64,000 nt of DNA from assembly GCF_001399455.2 (NCBI RefSeq), contig NZ_LLEI02000032.1, forward strand, positions 1 to 64,000, in the 5' to 3' direction. The DNA is from Vibrio bivalvicida (GTDB lineage Bacteria; Pseudomonadota; Gammaproteobacteria; Enterobacterales; Vibrionaceae). Each line of letters starts with the position of its first letter. Within the stretch, counting starts at the first letter, position 1. Shown one piece after another: positions 9,441 to 18,664 of the stretch. The position numbers and the translations under genes were made by a program. The notes under the pieces are model-generated. The model had not been told where the DNA came from and searched no databases. It worked only from the letters and a program-made list of their open reading frames with translations.

Positions 9441-10388
9441 ATGGAGTACCCCAATCTTATCGTATATATGAACCACTTATCTTTTTATTGGCTCCCAGAG
9501 AATGGCGAACTATTACTCAAAGGCATCGAGTCTGAGTTTTCAGTCCTAATTGAGCACTCAATTAAGTCGCGTACTATTTCTCTTCCTCCTATTTCCGACG
9601 TGGTGTTAAAGATTCAGCAACTTTGCACCCAAGATACCACCACTGTTTCCGATGTTGCAGATAGCCTACTTGAAGATCCAGGTCTTGCAGCGATTGTCAT
9701 TCGTGTCGCGAATTCGGTTATTTTTAATCGTCGTAATATCACTTGTACCGATTTAGTTACCGCTGTATCTCGTCTAGGTATCCTTCGTGTAAGAGACATT
9801 GTCACTGCCCAAGCGATTGAACAACTAAAACACTCGGTCAATCTCAGTCAGTCGTGCAACAACGTCTTGGTACAAAGTGCTGCAAACTCACGAGAACTGG
9901 CGGCAACCATGGTGCTAGTGGTGCGTGGATTCAAAGAATCTGGCTCACCAAACTACAGTCATTTGGAGACAGACAAAGCCTTGCTTACTGGCCTTCTCGC
10001 TGATATTGGCCTATTTTGCATAGTCAATGAGTATCACAACTATCTAGAGCAAGGTAATTACCTTGATGAAGATATAGCATTCCAGATTTTCGATCGTCAG
10101 TGCTCCAACGCGAGTAAACTCGTCCTCGAAAGCTGGGGGTTTGACAACGACTTTCTTGAAGTGGCTTCAAACCAAGTTATCGACAAAACAGACGTGGCAG
10201 TGAGCTACTTGGATGTTGCTCGAATTGCTAATCATATCCTCATGTTCCGTCGACAAGATGAACAAATCACTGAACACACTGTAGAATTTGATATTACAGG
10301 CGCAGATATACTGTACAAACTCAGTAATTTAAGTGATATTGAGTTTAATACACAGATAGATGAACTTATTAGCGCGAGTGGTTTATAG
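9441..10388 (+). CDS. HDOD-domain protein
   Basis: A 315-residue HDOD protein, a domain related to HD phosphohydrolases but usually without their catalytic residues and often used in signalling. Visible family features are LPPISDVVLKIQQL, the segment VADSLLEDPGLAAIVIRVANS and LGILRVRDIV near residues 40-125. The start is uncertain: ATG 9441 and ATG 9468 are both in frame and neither has a clear Shine-Dalgarno. It lies 19 bp upstream of lysO, so the two may be co-transcribed. No output domain is attached. Confidence 0.85.
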   Translation: MEYPNLIVYMNHLSFYWLPENGELLLKGIESEFSVLIEHSIKSRTISLPPISDVVLKIQQLCTQDTTTVSDVADSLLEDPGLAAIVIRVANSVIFNRRNITCTDLVTAVSRLGILRVRDIVTAQAIEQLKHSVNLSQSCNNVLVQSAANSRELAATMVLVVRGFKESGSPNYSHLETDKALLTGLLADIGLFCIVNEYHNYLEQGNYLDEDIAFQIFDRQCSNASKLVLESWGFDNDFLEVASNQVIDKTDVAVSYLDVARIANHILMFRRQDEQITEHTVEFDITGADILYKLSNLSDIEFNTQIDELISASGL

Positions 10389-10407
10389 CCGCTAGACAGG
10401 AAGTACC

Positions 10408-11313
10408 ATGTTTTCAGGGATGTTATTTATCTTTGCCCCACTTGTTGTGGGGTATTTCATTTCTATCACCAATAAGTCGCTACTCGACAAGATTAACTCA
10501 AGCACATCTAGCTTGATCTACGTGATTTTGGCCCTGATGGGGCTAAGCTTAGCTGCACTTGATAATTTGGGGCAAAACCTGCAACTGATTCTAAAAACGA
10601 CCGCGGTGTTCTTTGTTTGCTTGAGTCTATCGAATCTTGCTGTATTGCCATTAATTGATAAATGGCTGCCAATAAAAACTGACGCCAGCAATACAAAACT
10701 GCCTCTGTCTGAAATGGCGATGGAGTCTGCAAAACTAATATTGGTTGTTGGCGGTGGACTCGTTGGAGGCTTGCTCGTTCCCTTTGATCTGAGCTGGGTA
10801 GATACTGCTAGTGAATGGATCCTATTTCTGTTGCTGTTTTTTATTGGCATCCAATTGCGTAACAGTGGCCTGACATTACGTCAAATATTGCTCAACAAGC
10901 ACGGCATGCTGATCGCTATAGTGATCATCGTTAGCTCTTTGCTTGGGGGGATTGTTTCCGCATTGATCCTCGATATAGATCCTTTCCAAGGGTTGGCCAT
11001 GGCCTCTGGTTTTGGTTGGTACTCTTTAGCAGGCATACTAATGGGGGATGCCTTTGGACCTGTATATGGTGGTGCGTCTTTTATGATAGAACTGCTACGC
11101 GAGCTAATCGCATTGGTCCTTATCCCACTATTTATAAGGACTAAGCCTTGCACTTCGATTGGTTATGCTGGTGCAACTGCGATGGATTTCACCTTACCTG
11201 TGATTCAAACTACAGGTGGCGTTCGATGCGTACCAATCGCAATAGTCAGTGGTTTCATACTCAGTCTTCTCGTACCTGTACTGATGCTGTTCTTTGTCTC
11301 ACTTGCAGGCTAG
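10408..11313 (+). CDS. lysO: L-lysine exporter LysO (YbjE family)
   Basis: A 301-residue integral membrane protein with about eight hydrophobic segments, the LysO/DUF340 family (E. coli YbjE, about 299 residues). It exports lysine and toxic lysine analogues. Family features include GFGWYSLAGILMGDAFGP and the C-terminal TAMDFTLPVIQTTGG region, with acidic residues inside membrane segments. AGGAAG precedes the ATG. In E. coli lysO is under ArgR control; I saw no convincing ARG box here. It follows the HDOD gene closely. Confidence 0.9.
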   Translation: MFSGMLFIFAPLVVGYFISITNKSLLDKINSSTSSLIYVILALMGLSLAALDNLGQNLQLILKTTAVFFVCLSLSNLAVLPLIDKWLPIKTDASNTKLPLSEMAMESAKLILVVGGGLVGGLLVPFDLSWVDTASEWILFLLLFFIGIQLRNSGLTLRQILLNKHGMLIAIVIIVSSLLGGIVSALILDIDPFQGLAMASGFGWYSLAGILMGDAFGPVYGGASFMIELLRELIALVLIPLFIRTKPCTSIGYAGATAMDFTLPVIQTTGGVRCVPIAIVSGFILSLLVPVLMLFFVSLAG

Positions 11314-11368
11314 ATCGCAGGAATTGTTATGCAAAACCTCTATATTATGCGCTTACAAGCCCAACAAG

Positions 11369-11384
11369 TTTAGCTAACGCTAAA
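11369..11384. repeat. Inverted repeat upstream of the 170-residue protein gene
   Basis: TTTAGC-TAAC-GCTAAA is perfect over 6 bp and lies 17 nt before a TATAAT. It could be an operator or the remnant of a lysO terminator. Confidence 0.3.
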
Positions 11385-11400
11385 TTAGATAACTAGAAAC

Positions 11401-11406
11401 TATAAT
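11401..11406 (+). promoter_or_regulatory. Likely -10 element for the small secreted protein gene
   Basis: A perfect TATAAT lies 24 nt before the ATG at 11430, with an AAAGGAA ribosome site between them. The leader would be very short. No clear -35 was found. Confidence 0.4.
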
Positions 11407-11429
11407 AATTCGCCTTAAAAGGAATCACT

Positions 11430-11942
11430 ATGAAACGTACTCTCGTTGCAATGCTGCTTACTGCAACCTCTACATTTGCAACTGCAGCTGATAATGCTTG
11501 TCTATCTAAAAAGTATGACGCGTATATCGATGCGTCTCTTCATTGGTACGAAGATCTTTCCGAGCTAACTTCAAAGCAATACCCTGAATTGAGCGAAGTT
11601 AGCGAGTGGTTTCTCAAAGGACGTAAAAACCATTTCGAGCTCAACCGCGCAGCCGTTCACTATTATCTTGAACAAGATCCAGCAAAAGTGGCCACTAATC
11701 AAGCTGTTGAAGCATGGTTGCAGTTAGAACAAAAAGATATCAAAGCACTGGCGTCTCGTAGTGATGAACTGGGTCAATTAGCAAAAGTGACCTTTGGTGA
11801 TCGTCAAGCGAAACCGCACGACAAAAATTATGAACTGCGCTCAGCGTTTGCAGACCTACTCAGTCACCCGACTAAGATTGATAGCGCACTGAAGCGCTAT
11901 AACGCGTCAATCAAAGAGCTTGAATCGATCAAGTGTAAGTAA
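11430..11942 (+). CDS. Small secreted protein of unknown function
   Basis: A 170-residue protein with a clear signal peptide, cleaved probably after ATA near residue 20. The mature part is mostly helical, with many Lys, Glu and Leu residues. It has one Cys near the mature N-terminus and another two residues from the C-terminus, which could form a disulfide. I do not recognise the family; it is probably a conserved Vibrio periplasmic hypothetical. AAAGGAA precedes the ATG, and a terminator follows. Confidence 0.75.
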   Translation: MKRTLVAMLLTATSTFATAADNACLSKKYDAYIDASLHWYEDLSELTSKQYPELSEVSEWFLKGRKNHFELNRAAVHYYLEQDPAKVATNQAVEAWLQLEQKDIKALASRSDELGQLAKVTFGDRQAKPHDKNYELRSAFADLLSHPTKIDSALKRYNASIKELESIKCK

Positions 11943-12014
11943 TCACAAGGGTTGTAGGGGCTTTATGTTGTCAACAAACTTCTGCCCGGTAAAATCTAAG
12001 ATTCGGTAATTAAG

Positions 12015-12035
12015 ACGGGACTTTGTTCCCGTTTT
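12015..12035 (+). terminator. Terminator before panP
   Basis: ACGGGA-CTTTGT-TCCCGT is followed by TTTT. It lies about 75 nt after the small secreted protein gene and 50 nt before panP. Confidence 0.7.
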
Positions 12036-12084
12036 CGTTTAGATTGTCCCGCTGCAACAAAAATGATTAGAGCAATGTAGCTGT

Positions 12085-13737
12085 ATGATATCGGAACATA
12101 AAACGGCTGATGTGAGTTTCGAGAGCTTACTCCGAATCTTCACCGTCCCTGAAGGGCCAGACTCAACGCTTACAAAAATTGAAGAGAAGTTATCGCGTAA
12201 CTTAAATAAGTTTTTGCGCGAACACATCGTGGCTGAAGAAAAGCCACTACGTGATATTGAAAAAGACTTCTCGCAGGCGTCAATCCCAGAACAACCCGAA
12301 TTTGTCTCGGATCATACTCAGCATTTGCTCGATACACTGGTCTCTCATTCGGTTCACACCTCTGCACCAAGTTTTATTGGCCACATGACGTCAGCGTTAC
12401 CTTACTTCTTAATGCCGCTGTCAAAAATCATGATCGCTCTCAACCAGAACCTGGTTAAGATTGAAACCTCCAAAGCATTTACTCCATTGGAACGCCAAGT
12501 ACTTGGTATGTTGCACCGCCTTATCTATAGAGAAAAAGACCAGTTTTACAGTCGATGGATGCACAGCGCCAACCATTCTTTAGGAGCATTCTGTTCAGGT
12601 GGCACTGTCGCCAACATTACCGCGCTTTGGGTTGCGCGCAATAATGCACTAAAAGCGCACGGTGAGTTTAAAGGAGTAGAAAAAGAAGGCTTGTACAAAG
12701 CAATGAAACATTATGGCTATGAAGGATTAGCCGTATTAGTTTCCGAGCGTGGTCACTACTCTCTCAAGAAAGCGGCAGATGTTCTAGGCATTGGTCAAGA
12801 AGGCTTGGTAGCGGTTAAAACAGATAGTAACAATCGTATTTGCCCACAATCTTTACAGCAACGAATCACCGAGCTCAAAGCGCAAAACATCAAACCATTC
12901 GCGGTGGTCGGTGTGGCCGGTACGACGGAAACAGGCAACATCGACCCACTCAAAGAAATGGCTCAGATATGCCAAATGGAAGAGTGTCATTTCCATGTTG
13001 ATGCGGCATGGGGTGGTGCGACTCTAATGTCAAATAACTATCGACACTTACTAGATGGTGTTGAGCTTGCAGACTCTGTCACTATCGACGCACACAAACA
13101 GCTCTACATCCCAATGGGCGCGGGTATGGTCTTATTCAAAAAGCCTGATGCAATGAAATCTATTGAGCATCATGCCCAATACATATTGCGGAAGGGATCT
13201 AAAGACTTAGGCAGCCATACTTTAGAAGGCTCACGTTCAGGAATGGCTATGCTGGTATATGCGGCCATGCATATTATTAGCCGCCCTGGTTACGAGCTAC
13301 TGATCGACCAAAGCATAGACAAGGCCAAGTTCTTTGCTAACCACATTGAGCAACAAGCAGATTTCGAACTCGTTTCACAACCAGAACTGTGTCTTCTTAC
13401 CTATCGTTACTTACCAGCGAACATTCGTCTTGCTCTCGATAAATCATCAGGAAATCAGACAGAACAACTCAACGAGTTGCTCAATGAACTGACCAAGTTT
13501 ATCCAAAAACGTCAACGAGAGACTGGTAAGTCATTTGTGTCTCGCACTCGTTTAAACCCTAAGCAGTGGGGGCGTTTGAACACCATCGTTTTCCGCGTTG
13601 TGTTGGCAAACCCTCTAACCAGTTGCGATATTCTAAGTTCAGTACTCGAAGAGCAGAGAGAGATCGCTAAGCAGGCGCCCAAGTTACTTGGCAGGATAGA
13701 AAAGTTAGCGCAGCAGATACTTGCGTTAAGCGAATAA
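12085..13737 (+). CDS. panP: PLP-dependent aspartate 1-decarboxylase PanP
   Basis: A 550-residue group II PLP decarboxylase. PanP makes beta-alanine from aspartate for pantothenate and CoA synthesis, replacing the pyruvoyl enzyme PanD in Vibrio and relatives. Visible features are CSGGTVANITALW, the PLP-binding HVDAAWGG and the Schiff-base lysine K338 in DAHKQLYIPMG. Length and sequence match the dedicated Vibrio subfamily more closely than glutamate decarboxylase. The ATG at 12085 lacks a strong Shine-Dalgarno. It stands as a single gene between a terminator and hexR. Confidence 0.9.
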   Translation: MISEHKTADVSFESLLRIFTVPEGPDSTLTKIEEKLSRNLNKFLREHIVAEEKPLRDIEKDFSQASIPEQPEFVSDHTQHLLDTLVSHSVHTSAPSFIGHMTSALPYFLMPLSKIMIALNQNLVKIETSKAFTPLERQVLGMLHRLIYREKDQFYSRWMHSANHSLGAFCSGGTVANITALWVARNNALKAHGEFKGVEKEGLYKAMKHYGYEGLAVLVSERGHYSLKKAADVLGIGQEGLVAVKTDSNNRICPQSLQQRITELKAQNIKPFAVVGVAGTTETGNIDPLKEMAQICQMEECHFHVDAAWGGATLMSNNYRHLLDGVELADSVTIDAHKQLYIPMGAGMVLFKKPDAMKSIEHHAQYILRKGSKDLGSHTLEGSRSGMAMLVYAAMHIISRPGYELLIDQSIDKAKFFANHIEQQADFELVSQPELCLLTYRYLPANIRLALDKSSGNQTEQLNELLNELTKFIQKRQRETGKSFVSRTRLNPKQWGRLNTIVFRVVLANPLTSCDILSSVLEEQREIAKQAPKLLGRIEKLAQQILALSE

Positions 13738-13892
13738 AGTGAAATTTTCTTTCTCCAAATTTGTAATTTGCCTATCAACACAAGCCTTTAAATTGAAATT
13801 TTCTGCGGCAGAATCAAGATTTCTGTAGTTTAACCAAAATTTTGTTTGAGGCTTGTCATATATTAGCCAATTGCTTATTAGAAAAGTTACGG

Positions 13893-13913
13893 TAAACCTT
13901 TAGCTTAGGTTTA
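13893..13913. repeat. Inverted repeat in the panP-hexR interval
   Basis: TAAACCT and AGGTTTA are separated by 7 nt, giving a perfect 7-bp dyad about 110 nt before hexR. It is a possible operator or hairpin. It does not match the HexR consensus I remember. Confidence 0.3.
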
Positions 13914-13983
13914 TACTGGTTCCATGGCGCTGGATTGCACTTACCTTTTTTGGGTGACGCTTTGTTCCCCATCATTAACATAC

Positions 13984-14014
13984 GGGTATATCCAGTGAGT
14001 TGTTCTCTATACCC
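13984..14014 (+). promoter_or_regulatory. Hairpin at the hexR translation start
   Basis: GGGTATA (13984-13990) and TATACCC (14008-14014) form a perfect 7-bp stem with a 17-nt loop. It ends 2 nt before the GTG at 14017 and 11 nt before the ATG at 14026. No normal Shine-Dalgarno is present, so this structure may shape ribosome access. Confidence 0.4.
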
Positions 14015-14025
14015 TCGTGAACACT

Positions 14026-14880
14026 ATGAACACATTAGAAAAAATTCAAAAAAATCTAGAAAACTTTAGCAAGTCTGAGCGCAAAGTTGCCGAAGTAATC
14101 ATGGCTTCACCGCAAACTGCTATTCATTCTAGTATTGCTACACTAGCAAAAATGGCTGATGTGAGTGAGCCTACTGTTAACCGCTTCTGTCGTCGTTTAG
14201 ATACAAAAGGTTTTCCAGATTTTAAACTCCACCTTGCTCAAAGTTTGGCTAATGGTACGCCTTATGTAAACCGCAATGTTGAAGAGGACGATGGTCCTGA
14301 TGCGTATACCCATAAGATTTTTGAATCGACAATGGCGTGTCTCGACGTAGCCAAAAACAGCTTAGATGCAATGCAGGTCAACCGCGCCGTCGATTTGCTT
14401 ACCCAAGCCAAACGCATCTCTTTCTTCGGCTTAGGTGCATCATCTGCCGTTGCGAAAGATGCTCAGAACAAATTCATTCGCTTTAACATCCCAATTACCT
14501 GTTTTGAAGACATCGTAATGCAGCGTATGAGCTGTATTAACTGTACAGACAACGACGTAATTGTGCTGATTTCTCATACTGGTCGCACCAAGAGTCAAGT
14601 CGAAATAGCCAACCTAGCCCGTGAGAATGGCGCTACGGTTATTGCGATTACGGCAAAAGATTCACCACTCGACAAAGCAAGCTCGCTGTCTATATCACTT
14701 GATGTCCCTGAAGATACCGATGTTTACATGCCTATGGCAAGCCGAGTGGTACAAATGACCGTCATCGACGTATTAGCCACTGGCTTTACTCTACGGCGCG
14801 GAACAGGCTTTAGAGAAAACCTCAAACGTGTTAAAGATGTTTTGAAAGATTCTCGCTACGATAAGCTTTCTCAGCTCTAG
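14026..14880 (+). CDS. hexR: HexR transcriptional regulator of central carbon metabolism
   Basis: A 284-residue RpiR-family regulator. The N-terminal helix-turn-helix (MADVSEPTVNRFCRRL, near residues 45-60) is followed by a sugar-isomerase (SIS) domain holding SHTGRTKSQ and the FFGLGASSAVA loop. HexR controls glycolytic, Entner-Doudoroff and gluconeogenic genes and responds to KDPG. I prefer the ATG at 14026 because E. coli HexR begins at the equivalent residue; an in-frame GTG lies at 14017. Neither has a good ribosome site. A strong terminator follows. Confidence 0.95.
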   Translation: MNTLEKIQKNLENFSKSERKVAEVIMASPQTAIHSSIATLAKMADVSEPTVNRFCRRLDTKGFPDFKLHLAQSLANGTPYVNRNVEEDDGPDAYTHKIFESTMACLDVAKNSLDAMQVNRAVDLLTQAKRISFFGLGASSAVAKDAQNKFIRFNIPITCFEDIVMQRMSCINCTDNDVIVLISHTGRTKSQVEIANLARENGATVIAITAKDSPLDKASSLSISLDVPEDTDVYMPMASRVVQMTVIDVLATGFTLRRGTGFRENLKRVKDVLKDSRYDKLSQL

Positions 14881-14883
14881 ACA

Positions 14884-14912
14884 AAAACGGAGTACATAGT
14901 TACTCCGTTTTT
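14884..14912. terminator. Bidirectional terminator, hexR / alcohol dehydrogenase
   Basis: AAAACGGAGTA and TACTCCGTTTT pair over 11 bp around CATAGT, with A and T runs on either side. It serves both convergent genes. Confidence 0.92.
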
Positions 14913-14940
14913 ATTACCCCTAACCATCACTTTTACCATA

Positions 14941-16191
14941 TTAACTGTCTTGGTAGCTTCCCTGATCTTTCTTGTTTACTTGTACAACTACTCTCGCATT
15001 TGACTCTTCAGCCCAGTGATTAACATTTTCACACTGGTTCTGACACTGGCAAACCTGCTGGAGAATATACGTTAGTCTCTGCTTCGTTAGTGGTAATGGA
15101 TTGCCTTTAATTGCAACAGATTTGAGCGCGTCATCAGCAACGTCCTCAAAAGAAGTTGCGCAAACACCGAAACTATCTAGTGTTGGTAACGCGAGCTTAT
15201 CTAACATCATATTGACCCATAAAACGCCTTCTTCTCGGCGCGCGTTGACACGTCCAGTCAAGATTTGAGCTACTTTATTGTATCGATCGAGCACATTACT
15301 TCTTCCTGCCTTTTGTGCTGCTTTAATATTCTCTGTCATTACATACGGAGCAAGCCTTGCTGTAATAATACTGTGCGGTGCATTTAGCTTGCCGCCCAAA
15401 GCAGATGCTAGGCCATGAGCAGCCCCTAGCTTAGCATTGGTTATTGCCATTCCTCCTAGCATGGCAGCAAATGATATATTGGCCCTCGCCTCATAATTAT
15501 CCTGTAAACACGCCTGCAATATTGATTGGCTTAGCCTTCTCAGCCCTTCTTCACAGATCATATCAGTTAACGGATTAGGGTCACCGCAGACATACGCTTC
15601 CATCAAATGAGTAAAAGCATCCATTGCTCCACGGCCCGAAGTTAGCTGATCAGTCCCGTAAGTTAAAGTCGGGTCAATTATCGCAACGTCAGCCAGCATT
15701 TCAGGATCTCGTAAACTCACTTTGACCTGATCTTGACCAGAACGTAGCACTGCATTACGCGTCACTTCAGAGCCTGTGCTTGCTGTCGTTGGGATTGCTA
15801 TAAACGAAATAGGTTTTGACTTTAGTGGAACATTGCGACCCACTACTTCGACATAGTCATACACATCCCCTTGATTAGGGATCACTGCAGCAAGCGCTTT
15901 ACCCATGTCAAGAACGCTTCCCCCTCCCATCGCAACGACCAGATCGGGTTTGAATTTTCGCCCAACTAATGCCGTTTCTTCAATCATGGTAATGTTTGGT
16001 TCACCGCTGATCGCGACATGTTGATAGCGCATGTTTTGTTGCACTAGATAGTGAAGAAGCGGGGAAGCCCGATCGGTGTTTTTACCCGTAACCAGCAGCA
16101 CGCTGTAGCCATATTGATTTAAAATAGATAGCGAAGATTGCAAGGCACCTTCCCCAAATATAATTCGGGTAGAGGTCATAAACTGGAACAT
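14941..16191 (-). CDS. Iron-containing alcohol dehydrogenase
   Basis: A 416-residue group III (Fe-dependent) alcohol dehydrogenase. NAD-binding GGGSVLDMGKA is near residue 95. Metal ligands fall in the segments GAMDAFTHLMEAY, GAAHGLASALGG and NAPHSI. The substrate is unknown; candidates are short-chain alcohols, lactaldehyde or related aldehydes. I moved the start to 16191 because the ATG there opens the family sequence FQFMTSTRIIFGEGAL and has CAGGAG 7 nt upstream; the longer frame to 16242 has no such support. The C-terminal tail contains several Cys residues. Confidence 0.88.
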   Translation of the reverse strand: MFQFMTSTRIIFGEGALQSSLSILNQYGYSVLLVTGKNTDRASPLLHYLVQQNMRYQHVAISGEPNITMIEETALVGRKFKPDLVVAMGGGSVLDMGKALAAVIPNQGDVYDYVEVVGRNVPLKSKPISFIAIPTTASTGSEVTRNAVLRSGQDQVKVSLRDPEMLADVAIIDPTLTYGTDQLTSGRGAMDAFTHLMEAYVCGDPNPLTDMICEEGLRRLSQSILQACLQDNYEARANISFAAMLGGMAITNAKLGAAHGLASALGGKLNAPHSIITARLAPYVMTENIKAAQKAGRSNVLDRYNKVAQILTGRVNARREEGVLWVNMMLDKLALPTLDSFGVCATSFEDVADDALKSVAIKGNPLPLTKQRLTYILQQVCQCQNQCENVNHWAEESNARVVVQVNKKDQGSYQDS

Positions 16192-16455
16192 ACACGCACT
16201 CCTGTGACAACCGTCTAATGAGCTTGCACCTAATGGCAACAAATAAACATGACCCAGTGCAATTTGTCAGAAAAAGCCTTAATAATTATATGGCTTTCTC
16301 GACCTAAAGCACACACCAAAGAATCTTATCAATACCCATCAAGTTTACTTTTTGCTCAATAGATTTTACCTATCAAATCAAGAGGCAAATGACACTTTAT
16401 TTCCGCCAATGATTCGGGCATAGTTGCAATCAACAAAATACAGGAGAAAGAGAAT

Positions 16456-16719
16456 ATGTTCGTAGTTATCTTTGGTCGCCCGGCTTGCCCGTACTGTGTT
16501 CGTGCAAAAGAGCATGCTGAAGCGCTGAAAGCAAAACGTGATGATTTCAACTACCGTTACGTAGACATTCATGCAGAAGGCATTTCTAAAGCCGACTTGG
16601 AGAAAACGGTCGGTAAACCTGTTGAAACTGTTCCTCAAATCTTCATTGACCAAGATCATATTGGTGGCTGTGATGAGTTTGAAGCTTATGCGAAAGAGCA
16701 CCTAGGGCTATTCGCCTAG
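16456..16719 (+). CDS. grxA: Glutaredoxin 1 (GrxA)
   Basis: An 87-residue glutaredoxin of the GrxA type with the CPYC redox active site at residues 11-14, the cis-proline loop TVPQIF near residue 59 and the glutathione-binding GGCDEF. It is reduced by glutathione and serves ribonucleotide reductase and other disulfide substrates in the cytoplasm. CAGGAG precedes the ATG. It is divergent from the alcohol dehydrogenase and followed by a strong terminator. Confidence 0.96.
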   Translation: MFVVIFGRPACPYCVRAKEHAEALKAKRDDFNYRYVDIHAEGISKADLEKTVGKPVETVPQIFIDQDHIGGCDEFEAYAKEHLGLFA

Positions 16720-16740
16720 TAGTAATCGATATTCTATAAG

Positions 16741-16767
16741 AGCCGCTTAACAGTAAGCGGCTTTTTT
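16741..16767 (+). terminator. Rho-independent terminator of grxA
   Basis: AGCCGCTTA and TAAGCGGCT pair perfectly around an ACAG loop and are followed by a T run. Confidence 0.95.
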
Positions 16768-16911
16768 GTGCCTGAGATTAAATAAGTTTATCGGTTCTGT
16801 TGCCTAAGTCAGCTAATAGCAAAATATAAAATATTTCACTTATCATTTGGCAATATTCAGATACAATTCGCTCACTTAACCTACTCCCCGGCACCAACAC
16901 AAGAATTGCCC

Positions 16912-18594
16912 GTGAACATTGACGTAGTACATTTGCTCGAACAAAACCCTATTCTTCTCATTTTCGTTGTACTTGCGATTGGCCTAGGTATTGGCAAAAT
17001 TCGTTTCGGCAACTTTCAACTTGGTAACTCAATTGGTGTACTAATTACCGCATTGGTAATGGGACACCTCGGTTTTACCTTTAACGCAGAAGCCTTAACT
17101 ATTGGCTTTATGTTGTTTATTTATTGTGTCGGAATTGAGGCAGGGCCAAACTTTTTCGGTATCTTTTTCCGAGACGGTAAACACTACTTCATCATAAGTT
17201 TGGTCGTTCTTTCTACGGCGTTGTCTATCACCTACTTTGCAAGCCATCAGATGGGCTTAGACTTTGGTTTATCCGCCGGTATGATGGCAGGCGCGCTAAC
17301 ATCCACACCAGTATTAGTTGGCGCTCAAGATGCCCTAAACTCTGGGCTAGCCACTACGCCACGTAATATGGACTTTTCGAAAGTTATTGAAAACCTATCT
17401 GTCGGTTACGCCATGGCTTATCTGATTGGCCTTATCAGCATGATCATGTTTGCCAAGCTTCTTCCCAAGCTACAAAAGCAAAATCTGTCTGATTCAGCAG
17501 AGCAGATTGCTCAAGAGCGGGGGTTAGGTAGTTCAGGTCAACGTAAAGTCTATTTACCCATAATTCGTGCCTATCGTGTTGGGCAAGAGCTGATCGATTG
17601 GATTGATGGCAAGAACTTACGTGAGTTGGGCATTTACCGTCAAACTGGCTGTTACATAGAGCGTATTCGTCGTAATGGCATCCTCGCCCACCCCGATGGC
17701 GATGCTATCCTGCAACAAGGTGACGAGATTGCTCTTGTGGGCTTCCCAGATAGCCATGCGCGGCTAGACCCAAGCTTTAGAAACGGTAAAGAGGTCTTTG
17801 ACCGTAATCTCCTTGACCTACGTGTTGTTGAAGAGGAAATCGTCGTAAAGAGTGACTCTATCGCTGGTAAGCGTCTGTCAGATCTTAACCTATCTGAATA
17901 CGGCTGTTTCTTGAACCGTGTGGTCCGCGCTCAAATCGAAATGCCAATGGATCTGGACATCGTTCTTGCCAAAGGTGACGTACTGCAAGTAAGTGGTGAG
18001 AAGAGCCGGGTGCATGGTCTGGCAGAAAAAATTGGTTTCATTTCGATTCACAGCCAAATGGCAGACCTGCTTGCTTTCTGTAGTTTCTTCATTCTTGGCG
18101 TTATGTTTGGTTTAATCACCATGACTTTCGGTCAGGTCTCATTTGGCCTCGGTAATGCGGTAGGCCTATTGCTTTCAGGGATTACTCTTGGTTTTTTACG
18201 TGCTAACCACCCAACATTCGGCTATGTGCCACAAGGAGCGCTAAACATGGTTAAAGACCTGGGTTTAATGTTTTTTATGGTAGGTATAGGGCTCAGCGCG
18301 GGGGGCAAAATGTTTGAACACCTCTCACAAGTTGGCTTACAGGTGATCGGATTAGCGTTTGTAATAAGCGTCGTCCCCGTTGTGGTGGCCTACCTAGTTG
18401 GCGCCTACCTGCTTAAAATGAACAGAGCACTGTTATTTGGCGCAATTATTGGCGCACGCACATGTGCACCAGCCATGGATATTGTTAATGACTACGCTAA
18501 ATCAACTATTCCAGCACTTGGGTATGCAGGCACATACGCCATCGCCAATATTTTGATGACTTTAGCAGGTACGATTCTTATCATCCTCAGCTAA
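16912..18594 (+). CDS. ybjL: YbjL-family putative transporter
   Basis: A 560-residue membrane protein of the aspartate:alanine exchanger (AAE) family: hydrophobic N-terminal half, two cytoplasmic TrkA-C (RCK_C) domains at about residues 205-380, then a second hydrophobic half. Length and sequence follow E. coli YbjL, whose substrate is not firmly known. I chose the GTG at 16912 ([13 protein letters not shown]) because E. coli YbjL starts at the matching residue; an upstream TTG at 16906 is less likely. Ribosome site is weak. Followed by a bidirectional terminator. Confidence 0.9.
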   Translation: MNIDVVHLLEQNPILLIFVVLAIGLGIGKIRFGNFQLGNSIGVLITALVMGHLGFTFNAEALTIGFMLFIYCVGIEAGPNFFGIFFRDGKHYFIISLVVLSTALSITYFASHQMGLDFGLSAGMMAGALTSTPVLVGAQDALNSGLATTPRNMDFSKVIENLSVGYAMAYLIGLISMIMFAKLLPKLQKQNLSDSAEQIAQERGLGSSGQRKVYLPIIRAYRVGQELIDWIDGKNLRELGIYRQTGCYIERIRRNGILAHPDGDAILQQGDEIALVGFPDSHARLDPSFRNGKEVFDRNLLDLRVVEEEIVVKSDSIAGKRLSDLNLSEYGCFLNRVVRAQIEMPMDLDIVLAKGDVLQVSGEKSRVHGLAEKIGFISIHSQMADLLAFCSFFILGVMFGLITMTFGQVSFGLGNAVGLLLSGITLGFLRANHPTFGYVPQGALNMVKDLGLMFFMVGIGLSAGGKMFEHLSQVGLQVIGLAFVISVVPVVVAYLVGAYLLKMNRALLFGAIIGARTCAPAMDIVNDYAKSTIPALGYAGTYAIANILMTLAGTILIILS

Positions 18595-18623
18595 ACTCCC
18601 AATCTTATTGATAAATTTGCATA

Positions 18624-18651
18624 AAAAAGGCTTCCCTAAGGAAGCCTTTTT
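18624..18651. terminator. Bidirectional terminator, ybjL / ABC operon
   Basis: AAGGCTTCC-CTAA-GGAAGCCTT is flanked by A and T runs between two convergent transcription units. Confidence 0.95.
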
Positions 18652-18664
18652 CGTATTCTTCATG

